Below are positions 16,558 to 26,508 of a stretch of 62,750 bases of DNA, one piece after another. Made by a program: the position numbers and the translations under genes. Source of the stretch: Paracoccus rhizosphaerae (GTDB taxonomy: Bacteria > Pseudomonadota > Alphaproteobacteria > Rhodobacterales > Rhodobacteraceae); contig NZ_JAOTBE010000016.1 of assembly GCF_026162645.1 (NCBI RefSeq), positions 1 through 62,750 of the forward strand, given 5' to 3'. Below the pieces are notes generated by a model. That model was not told the DNA's origin. It made no database searches and saw only the letters and a list, made by a program, of their open reading frames with translations. Numbering within the stretch: position 1 is the first letter of the stretch; the number at the start of each line of letters is the position of its first letter.

Positions 16558-17184
16558 TAGATCTCCAGATACATGAGAGCTACATTATGGTAGAATATCA
16601 TCTCACCCCCGATAAAGCACGATGAGCGACCGCTTCGTCCACACAGCAGCCGCTGCGCGGTAGGTCTCGCGGCACCGAGCGCCAATGCCCAGTTACGGGA
16701 AGCCCCAATACAGAACCATTGCCGCGGAGCGGCTTAGTCCTTGGGACGAACTCGCCAGACGGGCGCGTTGAGAATGGTCTCTTCACGTGCGCGTCAGCAA
16801 GCGCACGTATGCTTTCAAGTCCGCCTACGGGCTCCTCTATGGCTTGTCGAAGCTTTTGGTCGTGGCTCGGTCGACGTCGACCTCGTTGCGTGCGGCGGGA
16901 AAGCTTGGAGGATCAGCTGTACAGAGAGCGCAAAGGCCTCGCCTACACAGGCTCGAATGGCAGGTTCGTCAGTCATCGATGCAGGCCTGTTCATGAAGGC
17001 GCTTGCCTGCGGCTGCGGCGCACGTCCAAGGATAGGCAACGATGCAGCGTCCCCAAACACACCTTCTGCTAAGGTGCCAGAAATTACCCACAGCTTATAA
17101 GTGCGGGTTTTCCTGATGTTACCCTAAATCCTCCGTCTGGACTGCCGAAAGCCTGCGACTTCGATTGACAGGCAACCTCAGCAG
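16558..17184. other. Intergenic stretch upstream of imuA
   Basis: About 630 bases. Overlapping short frames on both strands (for example 16741-17100) have no recognisable domains, ribosome sites or consistent codon bias. I see no gene here. The last ~40 bases belong to the imuA promoter region with its LexA site. Confidence 0.5.
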
Positions 17185-17199
17185 GAACAGAACCAGAAC
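17185..17199. promoter_or_regulatory. LexA (SOS) box of the imuA operon
   Basis: GAAC-N7-GAAC, which on the other strand reads GTTC-N7-GTTC, the direct-repeat SOS box of alphaproteobacteria. It lies about 40 bases before the imuA start, the expected place for LexA control of the imuA-imuB-dnaE2 mutagenesis operon. Confidence 0.8.
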
Positions 17200-17240
17200 A
17201 TCTAGTGTTGGTCATTTATCTGCCAGAGGAGCCCGTTGCC

Positions 17241-17993
17241 ATGCCCGCCCGCCGCCCCGATCTTTCCGAACTGCGCGAGCGGGTCGCCCGGCTGGAGGGT
17301 GATGGTCAGCGTGTGCAGGGCGTGCTGCCCTTCGGCATCAAGGAACTCGACCGGCGCCTGCCGCAGGGCGGGTTGGCGCTCGGCTGCCTGCACGAGGTGG
17401 CGGGGGGCGGCAACGGGGCCGTCGACGGCGCGGCGGCGGCCTGCTTTGTGGCGGGCATCGCCGCGCGGCTGCCGGGGCAGGTGCTGTGGTGCGTGACCGA
17501 GGCCGATCTGTTCGCGCCGGGGCTGGAGCAGGCGGGCCTACCACCCGGCAGGGTGATCCATGTCGAGGCCGGAGACGACGGTTCGGTCCTGGTGTCGATG
17601 GAGGAAGGGCTGCGGCACGGAGCCCTGGCCGCGGTGGTGGGCGATGTCGCGCATCTCTCCATGACGGCCTCGCGCCGTCTGCATCTGGCGGCCAAGGGCA
17701 CGGGGACGATGGGGATCGCGCTCCGCCGGTGGCGGCGGCAGGCGGATGCCAACGACTTCGGTCAGCCGACGGCGGCAATGACGCGCTGGCGCGTCTCGGT
17801 GGTTCCTTCCGCGCCCTTGCCAGTGCCCGGCATCGGCCGCGCCCGCTGGCTGATCGAGCTGATCCGCGCGCGGGCGGGCGAGTGTCTGGATATCGAACTG
17901 GAGGCTTGCGATGGCTCGGGCCGTCTCGGTCTTTCTGCCGATGTGGCCGATCGATCGGCTGCGTGGGCAGGAGGACAGCATGCCGTCGGCTGA
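17241..17993 (+). CDS. imuA: ImuA, RecA-like SOS mutagenesis protein
   Basis: 250 residues from ATG 17241, preceded by AGAGGA; an upstream TTG at 17205 is less likely. The sequence has the ImuA pattern: PDLSELRERVARLEG, VLPFGIKELDRRLPQGGLALGCLHEVAGG, the AARLPGQVLWCVTEADLFAPGLEQAGL strand and a C-terminal RARWLIELIRARAGECLDIELEACD. ImuA interacts with RecA and supports error-prone repair with ImuB and DnaE2. Its 3' end overlaps the imuB start by 83 bases in another frame, an arrangement seen in relatives. Under LexA control by the box at 17185. Confidence 0.9.
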   Translation: MPARRPDLSELRERVARLEGDGQRVQGVLPFGIKELDRRLPQGGLALGCLHEVAGGGNGAVDGAAAACFVAGIAARLPGQVLWCVTEADLFAPGLEQAGLPPGRVIHVEAGDDGSVLVSMEEGLRHGALAAVVGDVAHLSMTASRRLHLAAKGTGTMGIALRRWRRQADANDFGQPTAAMTRWRVSVVPSAPLPVPGIGRARWLIELIRARAGECLDIELEACDGSGRLGLSADVADRSAAWAGGQHAVG

Positions 17994-18102
17994 GGCGCCA
18001 CTGATCCTGGCGGGCCGGGTCGGCAACCGCCGCGTGGTGACCGCCGCCTGTCCCTTGGCGACAAGCTCGCCTCGTTGGTTTCTGCGCAGGGCCCTCGGAT
18101 GA
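17911..18102 (+). pseudogene. imuB: ImuB remnant: both ends kept, middle deleted
   Basis: A 63-codon frame. It begins like ImuB (MARAVSVFLPMWPIDRL, then [18 protein letters not shown]) and ends like ImuB ([16 protein letters not shown], the usual xxRWFLHGxFx C-terminus), with its stop overlapping the dnaE2 start (ATGA). Between them the roughly 430 residues that make up the polymerase-Y fold and the beta-clamp-binding motif are missing. Start and stop remain in one frame, so translation coupling into dnaE2 would be kept. The product cannot act as the normal ImuB scaffold. Confidence 0.75.
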
Positions 18103-21100
18103 ACGGCTACGTCGAGCTGCAGGTGACCTCGCACTTCTCGTTCCTGCGCGGGGCGTCCTCGGCCGAGGAGTTGTTCGCCGCCGCTGCCCTGATGGGGATG
18201 AAGGCGCTGGCCGTCACCGATCGTAACTCTCTGGCCGGCATCGTTCGTGCCCATGAGGCGGCCAAGGACACCGGCGTGCGGCTGATCGTCGGCTGCCGGC
18301 TGGACCTGCACTGCGGCATGTCGGTGCTGGTCTATCCGACCGACCGGGCTGCCTATTCCCGGCTCTGCCGGCTGCTGTCCATTGGCAAGGGGCGGGCGGG
18401 CAAGGGGGCTTGCCACCTGGACTGGGCCGACCTTCAGGTCCATGCCGAAGGGCTGCTGGCGGTGCTGGTCCCGGACATGGCCGACGACACCTGCGCGCTG
18501 CACCTGCGCCGGTTGCGCGACACCTTCGGCGACCGCGCCTATCTGGCACTGACCCTGCGCCGGCGCCCGAACGACCAGCTGCGCCTCCACGAGCTCTCGA
18601 ACCTGGCCATGCGAATGCGGGTGCCGACGGTGGTGACGAACGACGTGCTCTTCCACGAACCTTCGCGCCGGATCCTGCAGGACGTGGTGACGGCGATCCG
18701 CGTGGGCACAACCGTCGATGCCCTGGGCTTTCGCCGAGAGCGGCATGCCGACCGCTACCTGAAGCCGCCGGTCGAGATGCAGCGCCTGTTCGCGCGCTAT
18801 CCAGAGGCCGTCGCGCGGACAGTGGAGATCGCCAGGCGCTGCCGCTTCTCGCTGGACGAGCTCAGCTACCAGTATCCCGAGGAACGCGCCGACCCGGCCC
18901 TGACCGCTCAGGAGACGCTGGAGCACCTGACCTGGGACGGCGCGCGGGAGCGCTATCCCGAAGGGCTGCCGGAGAAGGTCGTGGCGTCGCTGAAGCACGA
19001 GCTGCGCCTCATCGCCAAGCTGAAGTATGCGCCCTACTTCCTGACCGTCCACAGCATCGTCCGCTTCGCCCGCTCACGCGGCATCCTCTGCCAGGGCCGC
19101 GGCTCGGCGGCGAACTCCGCCGTCTGCTTCGTCCTCGGCATCACCTCCATCGACCCGGGTCGCAGCGACCTCCTGTTCGAGCGCTTCGTCAGCGAAGAGC
19201 GGCGCGAACCGCCTGATATCGATGTCGATTTCGAGCACGAGCGGCGGGAGGAGGTGATCCAGTGGATCTACGAAACCTATGGCCGCGACCGCGCGGCGCT
19301 GACGGCAGTCGTCATCCGCTACCGCACCAAGGGCGCGCTGCGCGACGTCGGCAAGGCGCTCGGCCTGCCCGAGGACCTGATCCGCGCGATCTCCTCCCAG
19401 ATCTGGGCTTGGTCGGAGGAAGGCGTCAGCGACGACTATCTGCGCGAGTTGAACCTGAACCCGGCCGACCGCCGGCTGCGGCTGACCCTGCAACTGGCCG
19501 AGGAGCTGCGCGGCACGCCGCGGCACCTCAGCCAGCACCCGGGCGGGTTCGTTCTCACCCACGACCGGCTGGACGAGCTGGTGCCCATAGAGCCCGCCGC
19601 CATGCAGGACCGCCAGATCATCGAATGGGACAAGGACGACATCGAGGCGCTGAAGTTCATGAAGGTTGATGTTCTGGCGCTCGGCATGCTGACCTGCATG
19701 GCCAAGGGGCTGGATCTCCTCGCCGAGCACAAGGGCGCGCGTTACGACCTGGCGACCATTCCCCCCGAGGATCCACGCACCTATGCAATGATCCGCAAGG
19801 CCGACACGCTCGGCACCTTCCAGATCGAGAGCCGGGCGCAGATGGCCATGCTGCCCCGGATCAAGCCGCGCACCTTCTATGACCTGGTGGTGCAGGTGGC
19901 GATTGTGCGGCCGGGGCCCATCCAGGGCGACATGGTCCATCCCTATCTGCGCCGCCGCGAGGGGCTGGAGGCCATCGAATACCCGACGCCCGAGCTGGAG
20001 AAGGTGCTGGGCAAGACCCTCGGCGTGCCGCTCTTCCAGGAGCAGGCCATGCGGGTCGCTATCGAATGCGCGGGCTTCACGCCGGGCGAGGCCGACATGC
20101 TCAGGAAGTCCATGGCGACCTTCAAGTTCACCGGCGGTGTCTCGGCCTTCCGCGACAAGCTGGTCGAGGGCATGGTGGCGCGCGGCTACGAGCCCGAGTT
20201 CGCAGAGCGCACCTTTCGGCAGCTGGAAGGCTTCGGCTCCTACGGCTTTCCCGAGAGCCACGCTGCCAGTTTTGCGCTCGTCGCCTATGCCTCCTCCTGG
20301 CTGAAGTGCTGGCACCCGGATGTCTTCTGCGCAGCGCTCCTGAACAGCCAGCCGATGGGCTTCTATGCCCCTGCACAAATCGTCCGCGACGCGCAGCAGC
20401 ACGGCGTTGAGATCCGTCCGCTCTGCATCAACGCCTCCCACTGGGACTGCACCCTGGAGCCGACGGAGGACGAGAGCCGCTTCGCCGTCCGCCTCGGGCT
20501 GCGCATGGTCAAGGGGCTGGCCAACATCCATGCAGCCACCATCGTGCTGCAGCGCGCCGACCAGCCCTTCGGTTCCATCGAGGATCTCTGGCGTCGGGTC
20601 CGCGTGCCGATCGCGGCGCTGACCCGCATCGCCGAGGCCGATGGCTTCCGCCCTACCCTGCGGCTTGGCCGGCGCGAGGCGCTCTGGCACCTGAAGGGGC
20701 TTGGGGACGAGGAACTGCCGCTCTTCGCGGCTGCGGCAGGCCGCGCGGGTGAGACGCTGGCGCAGGTCAATGAACCCGCCGTGGCCCTGCGGCCGATGAC
20801 GGCCGGGCGTGAGGTGGTGGAAGACTACGGCCATACCGGACTGTCGCTGCGCCGCCACCCGGTCGCTTTCCTGCGCCAGGACCTCGCCCGACGCGGCGCG
20901 GTCACTTGCGCCGAGGCCATGACCTTGCGCAACCGCCGCTGGTGCAAGCTTGCAGGTATCGTCCTGGTCCGCCAGCGTCCGGGCTCGGCCAAAGGCGTCA
21001 TGTTCATCACGCTCGAGGACGAGACCGGCGTCGCCAACCTGGCCATCTGGCCGAAGGTGTTCGAGGCCAACCGCCGGATCATCCTCGGTGCGGGTATGAT

Positions 21101-21362
21101 CGGTGTGCAAGGACGCATTCAGCGCGAGGGCGATGTGGTTCACCACGTCGTCCACCGCATCGCGGACCTCTCGGCGGAACTGGCCAGCGTCGGCAGCCGG
21201 GGCGGCGCCTTCCCCCTGCCCCACGGCCGCGGCGATGAGTTCCGGTCGTCGCCATCCGGGCCCGTTCCGCCAGCTGCGCCTGACGGACCACGGCCGCGAG
21301 ACATCTACACCCCTGACCTCCACATCGAGAGCGTCAAGGTGAAGGCGAAGAACTTCCGTTGA
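18099..21362 (+). CDS. dnaE2: Error-prone DNA polymerase DnaE2 (ImuC)
   Basis: 1087 residues, full length for DnaE2. An N-terminal PHP domain ([37 protein letters not shown]) is followed by the polymerase core, whose catalytic aspartates lie in [16 protein letters not shown] (~residues 371-385) and [10 protein letters not shown] (~521-530). The helix-hairpin-helix region and a C-terminal OB fold ([21 protein letters not shown]) come later. It copies past DNA lesions as the catalytic part of the ImuABC mutasome. ATG 18099 overlaps the imuB-remnant stop. The gene is intact although its ImuB partner is lost here; an ImuB from elsewhere in the genome could serve it. Confidence 0.95.
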   Translation: MNGYVELQVTSHFSFLRGASSAEELFAAAALMGMKALAVTDRNSLAGIVRAHEAAKDTGVRLIVGCRLDLHCGMSVLVYPTDRAAYSRLCRLLSIGKGRAGKGACHLDWADLQVHAEGLLAVLVPDMADDTCALHLRRLRDTFGDRAYLALTLRRRPNDQLRLHELSNLAMRMRVPTVVTNDVLFHEPSRRILQDVVTAIRVGTTVDALGFRRERHADRYLKPPVEMQRLFARYPEAVARTVEIARRCRFSLDELSYQYPEERADPALTAQETLEHLTWDGARERYPEGLPEKVVASLKHELRLIAKLKYAPYFLTVHSIVRFARSRGILCQGRGSAANSAVCFVLGITSIDPGRSDLLFERFVSEERREPPDIDVDFEHERREEVIQWIYETYGRDRAALTAVVIRYRTKGALRDVGKALGLPEDLIRAISSQIWAWSEEGVSDDYLRELNLNPADRRLRLTLQLAEELRGTPRHLSQHPGGFVLTHDRLDELVPIEPAAMQDRQIIEWDKDDIEALKFMKVDVLALGMLTCMAKGLDLLAEHKGARYDLATIPPEDPRTYAMIRKADTLGTFQIESRAQMAMLPRIKPRTFYDLVVQVAIVRPGPIQGDMVHPYLRRREGLEAIEYPTPELEKVLGKTLGVPLFQEQAMRVAIECAGFTPGEADMLRKSMATFKFTGGVSAFRDKLVEGMVARGYEPEFAERTFRQLEGFGSYGFPESHAASFALVAYASSWLKCWHPDVFCAALLNSQPMGFYAPAQIVRDAQQHGVEIRPLCINASHWDCTLEPTEDESRFAVRLGLRMVKGLANIHAATIVLQRADQPFGSIEDLWRRVRVPIAALTRIAEADGFRPTLRLGRREALWHLKGLGDEELPLFAAAAGRAGETLAQVNEPAVALRPMTAGREVVEDYGHTGLSLRRHPVAFLRQDLARRGAVTCAEAMTLRNRRWCKLAGIVLVRQRPGSAKGVMFITLEDETGVANLAIWPKVFEANRRIILGAGMIGVQGRIQREGDVVHHVVHRIADLSAELASVGSRGGAFPLPHGRGDEFRSSPSGPVPPAAPDGPRPRDIYTPDLHIESVKVKAKNFR

Positions 21363-21521
21363 AGTGACGTGGGTCGCGACGAGGCCCTGGCCAAAGCTCG
21401 CCCGACAGGTTGCAGCGGTTCCAATGACGACAGCTGATCGCGTTCTGCGAATGGCGGTGTTAGACGCCTGTTGCATAGAAGCGGGAGTATAGCTTCCTAT
21501 GGTTCTTGATACCAGGAAGGT

Positions 21522-21537
21522 GTTCACAGCTGTGAAC
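21522..21537. promoter_or_regulatory. parS-like centromere site of the repABC plasmid
   Basis: GTTCACAGCTGTGAAC is a perfect 16-bp palindrome and fits the repABC centromere consensus GTT-N4-GC-N4-AAC. It overlaps the last codons and stop of repC. RepB would bind here for partition. I saw no second copy near the operon. Confidence 0.75.
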
Positions 21538-22687
21538 TTGGGAGTGCTGGGTTTCGCGACAACGCCATCAGCATTGGAGCAGGCGTAAATTGTCCTGCCG
21601 CGGCTTTAGCACAAAGCTTGCGAAGATAAGCACCCGGAGAGCGGATGTGCTGGAAGCGCTGCAATATCGCGGCCAAAGTTGTTGCAGCAGCCTCATCACC
21701 CATCGTCTGCTTTGCTTCGTGCCAAACCGAGTAGGTGATCCCGAGCATGGGTCGCACGGTGTCAGCAGCTCTTAGCAGGTCGTGCCAGCTACCAATCTGA
21801 TGTCCGCAATACGTCAGGATCTCAGGACAGACAGAGACGACTTGGCTTAATGGGACCACATCCGACTTGCTTCGGACTTCCTTCATGTCTTTGCCTCTTT
21901 CTGGTTCAGATAGTTCTTTATTTGAACTCTGATAGTGCTGCTCATTCTGGGCGTCAGTGCTGCTCAAATTCTCTGCCGCGTGCGGACACATGTATGCACG
22001 AAGCTCTTCGATCGCCGTCGCGAAAGCCGCCTTGATGGCTCGAAGCCTGTCCACGTTAGACTTTCTGCGCACTTCACCCGATGAAAGTCTTAGCAAATCG
22101 TTGTAACTAGTGAGGCAGGGCAAACTGGCGCTTTCGGAGGCCACCAATTCCAGCAGGCACAGCAAATCCCGGCGCATCAAACTTAAGTCGCCTTTCAGTT
22201 GCTTAATTTCCTCCGCCGCTGCACGTGCCGCCTGAGCCGCCTCTCGGATCTCCGCTATCCGACGGGGCAGGGGGGATAGGTCCAGACCGAAACGCTGCTC
22301 GCCTCGGCTATTGCGCCGAACATAGCGTTTGCCATTTGGGCTATCTTGCCGATCAACTACACCCGCTTCGACTAGCCGAGCCAGATGTCGGCGCATGGTC
22401 GAACAGGGCATACCATGCAGTCGTTCGCAAATTGCGGCGTTTGAAGCATGAACGACAAGCCGTGCGGGATCATCCATTGCTACATCTGGATAGAAGCTGA
22501 GCAGAGCGTTAAGGACCGTTAAATCCCTGTCGGTGAGGCCGAACGCCTCTTTTCCCACGCTCAAGTCGCGCAGCGCATCCCATTTGCTGACGCTCTCTGC
22601 TGGCATCGGCAGCGCAGGCTGCCGCTCATGTATCGTTCGCGCAGCAGCTAACGGCCGCCGAAACGGCGTCATAGCGTGATAACTCAT
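21524..22687 (-). CDS. repC: RepC replication initiator
   Basis: 387 residues with the RepC layout: an N-terminal winged-helix DNA-binding domain (FGLTDRDLTVLNALLSFYPD, VVHASNAAICERLHGMPCSTMRRHLARLVEAGVV), a helical linker rich in Ala/Glu (~140-170), and a C-terminal domain (VCPEILTYCGHQIGSWHDLLRAADTVRPMLGIT, SPGAYLRKLCAKAAAGQF). RepC initiates replication of repABC plasmids, and the origin normally lies inside the gene. Expression should be held down by the counter-transcribed RNA upstream. A second ATG at 22672 is also possible as start. The stop lies inside the parS-like palindrome. Confidence 0.93.
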   Translation of the reverse strand: MSYHAMTPFRRPLAAARTIHERQPALPMPAESVSKWDALRDLSVGKEAFGLTDRDLTVLNALLSFYPDVAMDDPARLVVHASNAAICERLHGMPCSTMRRHLARLVEAGVVDRQDSPNGKRYVRRNSRGEQRFGLDLSPLPRRIAEIREAAQAARAAAEEIKQLKGDLSLMRRDLLCLLELVASESASLPCLTSYNDLLRLSSGEVRRKSNVDRLRAIKAAFATAIEELRAYMCPHAAENLSSTDAQNEQHYQSSNKELSEPERGKDMKEVRSKSDVVPLSQVVSVCPEILTYCGHQIGSWHDLLRAADTVRPMLGITYSVWHEAKQTMGDEAAATTLAAILQRFQHIRSPGAYLRKLCAKAAAGQFTPAPMLMALSRNPALPSSQL

Positions 22688-22770
22688 ATGTCATTCACGA
22701 AGACAAAGAAATTGTGGGCCGCAAACCATGAGGGGCTTGCAGAAGATGTCCGCTGCGACTACCTTTGAAG

Positions 22771-22825
22771 TGCTAAGATCAAAGGGTCTCGTGAGGTTTC
22801 GTGCTTTGCGGGACCTTTTCTTTGA
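22771..22825 (+). ncRNA. Counter-transcribed RNA in the repB-repC intergenic region
   Basis: On the strand opposite repC, AAAGGGTCTCG (22781-22791) pairs with CGGGACCTTTT (22809-22819), with G-U pairs, and is followed by CTTT: a terminator-type hairpin. A possible promoter upstream is TTGCAG (22738-22743), 16 bases, TACCTT (22760-22765). This is the position of the antisense incompatibility RNA that limits repC expression in repABC plasmids. The 5' end is an estimate. Confidence 0.6.
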
Positions 22826-22863
22826 CTAGTTCGTGCCTCCTTATTGCTTAGGGTGCTTTGCCT

Positions 22864-23826
22864 TCAGCCGCGCTTCTTCCAGCGAGCATGAAGTTCCTCG
22901 ATCGCAGCGGCAGCCTCGATTTGCAGCCATTCTGCGAATTTGTCGTCGGCGGTCCGGATGTCCAGCCGAACGCCATCCTTCGTCCTGACGGCTTTTCCTG
23001 CAGGCTCGCCTCCAAGAGTTATAGCCGCAGAATGCCTGCGTGTAGGACCAGACGTTGTACCTGTTTTCTTCAGGCGGCGGACAACTGCTTCGAACGCTGC
23101 AATAGATGGATCGACACTTTCAGGATTTGATTGCTCGCGAGCTCTCGTGGCAACGTTGATCAGCTCGAATTGGCTGACATCTGTATCGGCCATCGCAGCG
23201 GTCAGTGCTTCCCATCTCGGCCGGCCCACCCCATGCGCGGGCCCAATGGCATGGGCGAGCTCTGGGCCAACTAGCCTCGCAACCGAAAGCGCCATAGACA
23301 CGGCCGATTTCGTCACGTTCAGCACATCGGCTACCTGCGCCTGACTTCCGAAGTTACCGTCTAGTAGTTGCTGGGCAAACATGGCTCGTTCGATGAAACT
23401 CAGGTCGCGCCGCGCTGTGTTCTCCGAAGCCTGTGCGCGGATAGCTGCGTGATCGTCCATTGACGCGATCATCGCTCGAATCTTTTGGACTTGGTCCGAG
23501 CTACGCACCGCCTCCAATCTACGTCGGCCATATACTAGCAGGTAGCGGTTCGAATCCACCGGATGGCGGCGCACGAGGATCGGGACTGTCTGACCTACTG
23601 CCTCTATCGAGGTGCGCAGATCGGCCACGTCCTGCGGATCCATGCGGTCGGCACGGCGGTCATCAATGATCTGGTCAGGATCCAAATCCCAGATGCGATG
23701 CCCGTCCACGGCATCTCGTGCCGAACGAAGGGCCCGGTTGTTTGTCATCATCGATGGCGGCGAGTCGTTGCCGCTTGGAGCTAAATTGTCCAACATCGAC
23801 ATGCGGCGCTTTTTGCTATCGCTCAT
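22864..23826 (-). CDS. repB: RepB, ParB-family partition protein
   Basis: 320 residues from ATG 23826, which overlaps the repA stop as ATGA; GTG 23838 is the longer alternative. A ParB/Srx-type domain is seen at ~50-145 (VGQTVPILVRRHPVDSNRYLLVYGRRRLEAVR, ASENTARRDLSFIERAMFAQQLLDG). An HTH follows at ~160-185 (SQAQVADVLNVTKSAVSMALSVARLVG). It binds the parS site and works with RepA to segregate the plasmid. The intergenic region to repC (about 175 bases) carries the counter-transcribed RNA. Confidence 0.92.
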   Translation of the reverse strand: MSDSKKRRMSMLDNLAPSGNDSPPSMMTNNRALRSARDAVDGHRIWDLDPDQIIDDRRADRMDPQDVADLRTSIEAVGQTVPILVRRHPVDSNRYLLVYGRRRLEAVRSSDQVQKIRAMIASMDDHAAIRAQASENTARRDLSFIERAMFAQQLLDGNFGSQAQVADVLNVTKSAVSMALSVARLVGPELAHAIGPAHGVGRPRWEALTAAMADTDVSQFELINVATRAREQSNPESVDPSIAAFEAVVRRLKKTGTTSGPTRRHSAAITLGGEPAGKAVRTKDGVRLDIRTADDKFAEWLQIEAAAAIEELHARWKKRG

Positions 23827-25010
23827 TTCCGCCCCCACGTACTTTGGATAAGTTGTGCAATTTCGTCATTTACAGCGTTCAGGCTTTCAATAGCCCGGTC
23901 ATAGGTGGACCGGGTGAAGGCTGATCGCTCCACTTCGTAAAGAGTTTGCTTAGTTAAGCCAGCGTCAGAAATTGCCGTGGATTTCAGCATCGTAGCATTT
24001 AGCACTTTGTCGCCATACATCGTGCGCAGGAATGCCACTATCCGGTTTTGTGGCGCGTCCGTGGGCTCGTAACGGGTCAGAAGGTAGCGCATCCAGTCAT
24101 GCGACATATCTGCCCCACTCTCAGCGATCACATCCATCAGATCGGCAGTCATCCGCAGGAACTGGCTCATTGACATCACGTCGAGCATCTCCGGATGGAT
24201 CGTGACCAATACGCCCGTCGCGGCTGACAATGCGGACATCGTCAGAAACCCAAGCTGTGGCGGACAGTCGATGACTACAACATCGTATTGTGCATCGACT
24301 TGCGCCAGCGCCTCTTTTACACGAAAGAAAAACAGCCCCGCGTTGCCCTGTGAAAGCGCACGTGGAGTTTCGTGTTCGAATTCCATCAGTTCAAGATTGC
24401 CCGGGATCAAATCCAGGTTGGGCAGGTAGGTGGTTCGGATCACCTCCCGGATCGGGACTGGTTCGTCATACCGGATTGCGTCGTAGAGAGTGCCACCTTC
24501 ATGCAGGTCATACTCGGGCTGGACTCCATAAAGTGCTGTCATCGACGCTTGCGGGTCGAGGTCTATTGCGAGGACGCGATAGCCTTTCAGCGCCAGCCGC
24601 TGCGCGAGATGCGCTGAGGTAGTCGTTTTACCCGAACCGCCCTTGAAGTTCATTACCCCAATAATTTGCAGATGGTCGCCGCTGCGCCGGCCGGGCAAAT
24701 AATCTCCAGGGTGCCTGGCCGTCTTCTCGAGCGTTTCACGCAGTTTCTGAAGATCCTGCACAGAGTAAAGCCGGCGGTTACCGCTGGTGAGTTCGGGTGA
24801 TGGTCCTTTGCCGTCTAGATGCAGCTTCCGCAGATAGCTGTCGTTGACTCCAAGGAGCGCGGCCGCCTCGCCAGAGGTGAATTTCCTCATTGCCTTACTG
24901 GCATCGGGAGGAAATAGATTCTCTCGCTGAGAATGTAGTTGCTTTGCCAGCCACTCTGAGTGCTGACGGATGACGAAGTTGAGATCTTCCTCTGCGGAAT
25001 TGTCTTTCAT
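23823..25010 (-). CDS. repA: RepA, ParA-family partition ATPase
   Basis: 395 residues from ATG 25010, with AGGA eight bases upstream; the longer frame to 25154 has an atypical N-terminal extension. An N-terminal MerR-like HTH reads FTSGEAAALLGVNDSYLRKLHLDGKGPSP...GNRRLYSVQDL. The deviant Walker A is KGGSGKTTTS (~123-132), followed by AIDLDPQASMTALYG and Walker B VVVIDCPPQLGFL. RepA drives partition with RepB and represses the repABC operon, probably through the 25.0-25.2 kb region. Confidence 0.93.
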   Translation of the reverse strand: MKDNSAEEDLNFVIRQHSEWLAKQLHSQRENLFPPDASKAMRKFTSGEAAALLGVNDSYLRKLHLDGKGPSPELTSGNRRLYSVQDLQKLRETLEKTARHPGDYLPGRRSGDHLQIIGVMNFKGGSGKTTTSAHLAQRLALKGYRVLAIDLDPQASMTALYGVQPEYDLHEGGTLYDAIRYDEPVPIREVIRTTYLPNLDLIPGNLELMEFEHETPRALSQGNAGLFFFRVKEALAQVDAQYDVVVIDCPPQLGFLTMSALSAATGVLVTIHPEMLDVMSMSQFLRMTADLMDVIAESGADMSHDWMRYLLTRYEPTDAPQNRIVAFLRTMYGDKVLNATMLKSTAISDAGLTKQTLYEVERSAFTRSTYDRAIESLNAVNDEIAQLIQSTWGRK

Positions 25011-25282
25011 CGGCCAGTCCTGATGCGGCGTGTTCACGGAAGATATCGTTAAATCGTCAGCGTCCGTGACTATGTCGGAGAATCGGAGGCGATGGCAAGA
25101 GAAATCCCGAAGTTGCCCCTGTGGAGGCGGAGAGGCAGTCCGCTTGAGCAGCATCTTTAACGCAGCGCGTTGTTACCTCTTACACCCTCACTTAAAAGAC
25201 GTAACCTCGTCCGAACAGCCTGGATACGCCCTGGCTCGCTGCCTGCCGCACGAGGTATTACCGCAGCCATCGCCTTGATTTG

Positions 25283-26431
25283 TCACAGCCCCGCGGCTTT
25301 GGTGAGGTTGACGCGGAACCTGTCGCGGCGGCGCTGGTAGCGGCGGGTCATCTCGGCGGAGGCGTGGCCGAGCTGCGTCTGGACGTAACGCTCCTCGATC
25401 TCGGCCGAGGAGGCCAGGCCGGCGCGCAGGGAATGGCCGGAATACAGCCGGAGCCGCTCCGCCTCCGGCAGGTCCGGCCTGAGGCCGGCGTCCCGGACCG
25501 TTTGCTTGACGAGGCGGGCGACGTGCTTGTCGCCGAGCCGGCGGGAGGTGGCGGTGCGCCCGTCGCGGGAGACCGCCACGAAGAGCGGCCCGAAGGTGAT
25601 CCGGGCGTAATGCAGCCACTGCTCCAGGGCCTGGACGGGGCAGGTCCGCTCCGTGGAGCCGCGGGCGATCTCGACCTCGCGCCAGCCGGTCTTGCCGCGC
25701 AGGGTGACGAGCAGGCCGCCGGCGAGGATCTCGACCCAGCCCCCGGCGTCGAGCGTGTCATCGCGGCCATGATCAAGGCCCACGATCTCGCTGCGCCGGA
25801 GCCCGCCGGCGAAGCCGACCAGCAGGATCGCCCGGTCGCGCAATCCCCGCAGGTCGTGGGGCAGGGTGGCGATCATCGCCAGCAGGTCACCGGGGAGGAT
25901 CGCCTCCTTTCCCACCGGCGGCCGGGCGTGCTTGCGGCGGATGCCGGCCAGCACGGTGGCGATGTGGCGGTCGCCGCGATCGAGCCGGGCGCCGCGCTGC
26001 GCAGTGCCCCAGCAGAGGCCCGAGAGGCGCCGCTCGATGGAGGCCACCGACAGGGCCGGGGCAGGGCCGCCGGGCGCGGCCAGATCGGCGAGGTAGAGCC
26101 CGACCAGTTCGGGCGACGGGGGCAGGGGGTCGGCGCCGCGCCGCCGGCACCAGCGGGCGAAACCGGCCCAGTCCCGGGCATAGGCCCTGAGCGTGTTCGG
26201 CGCGAGGGCGCCCCGGGCGTAGTCGCGGGCGGTCTCGACCAGCCGGTCCAGGGCGCCGGAGCCGGCCATCCCGGCGGGCAGGGCGGGCGCGCCCTTTGCC
26301 GCGTCCCCGGCCGCGCCGCTGCCGTCGATCGTCGCGGGACGGGGGCCGTCGGAGGGCCCGGAAGCGGGTCGTTTGTCCATGAGCCGGGGGCCTCTTGCTG
26401 CTGTGTCCGATAATGGAACCTTACCGGACAT
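25283..26431 (-). CDS. Tyrosine recombinase / site-specific integrase
   Basis: About 382 residues (ATG 26431; ATG 26380 also possible). A SAM-like N-terminal core-binding domain is present (APNTLRAYARDWAGFARWCRRRGADPLPPSPELVGLYLADLA). The catalytic domain has all the key residues, numbered from the longest frame: R217 in GFAGGLRRSEIVGL, K252 in LRGKTGW, H338 and R341 in YSGHSLRAGLAS, H361 in LGHASAEM and Y370 in TRRYQRR. It looks active. Base composition is markedly more GC-rich than repABC, so it was probably acquired separately. It may resolve plasmid multimers or mobilise an element. Confidence 0.9.
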   Translation of the reverse strand: MSGKVPLSDTAARGPRLMDKRPASGPSDGPRPATIDGSGAAGDAAKGAPALPAGMAGSGALDRLVETARDYARGALAPNTLRAYARDWAGFARWCRRRGADPLPPSPELVGLYLADLAAPGGPAPALSVASIERRLSGLCWGTAQRGARLDRGDRHIATVLAGIRRKHARPPVGKEAILPGDLLAMIATLPHDLRGLRDRAILLVGFAGGLRRSEIVGLDHGRDDTLDAGGWVEILAGGLLVTLRGKTGWREVEIARGSTERTCPVQALEQWLHYARITFGPLFVAVSRDGRTATSRRLGDKHVARLVKQTVRDAGLRPDLPEAERLRLYSGHSLRAGLASSAEIEERYVQTQLGHASAEMTRRYQRRRDRFRVNLTKAAGL

Positions 26432-26508
26432 GACCCGAGATCGCAAGGGGCGGCGGTTCGGATGAGTTTCGCTGGTCTCAAGCGCCGGGATCGGCTAGTC
26501 TCCCGGTC

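Noticed and set aside
19074..21527. 817-codon minus-strand frame opposite dnaE2
   Set aside because: DnaE2 is unmistakable on the plus strand; the antisense frame has no motifs and no ribosome site.
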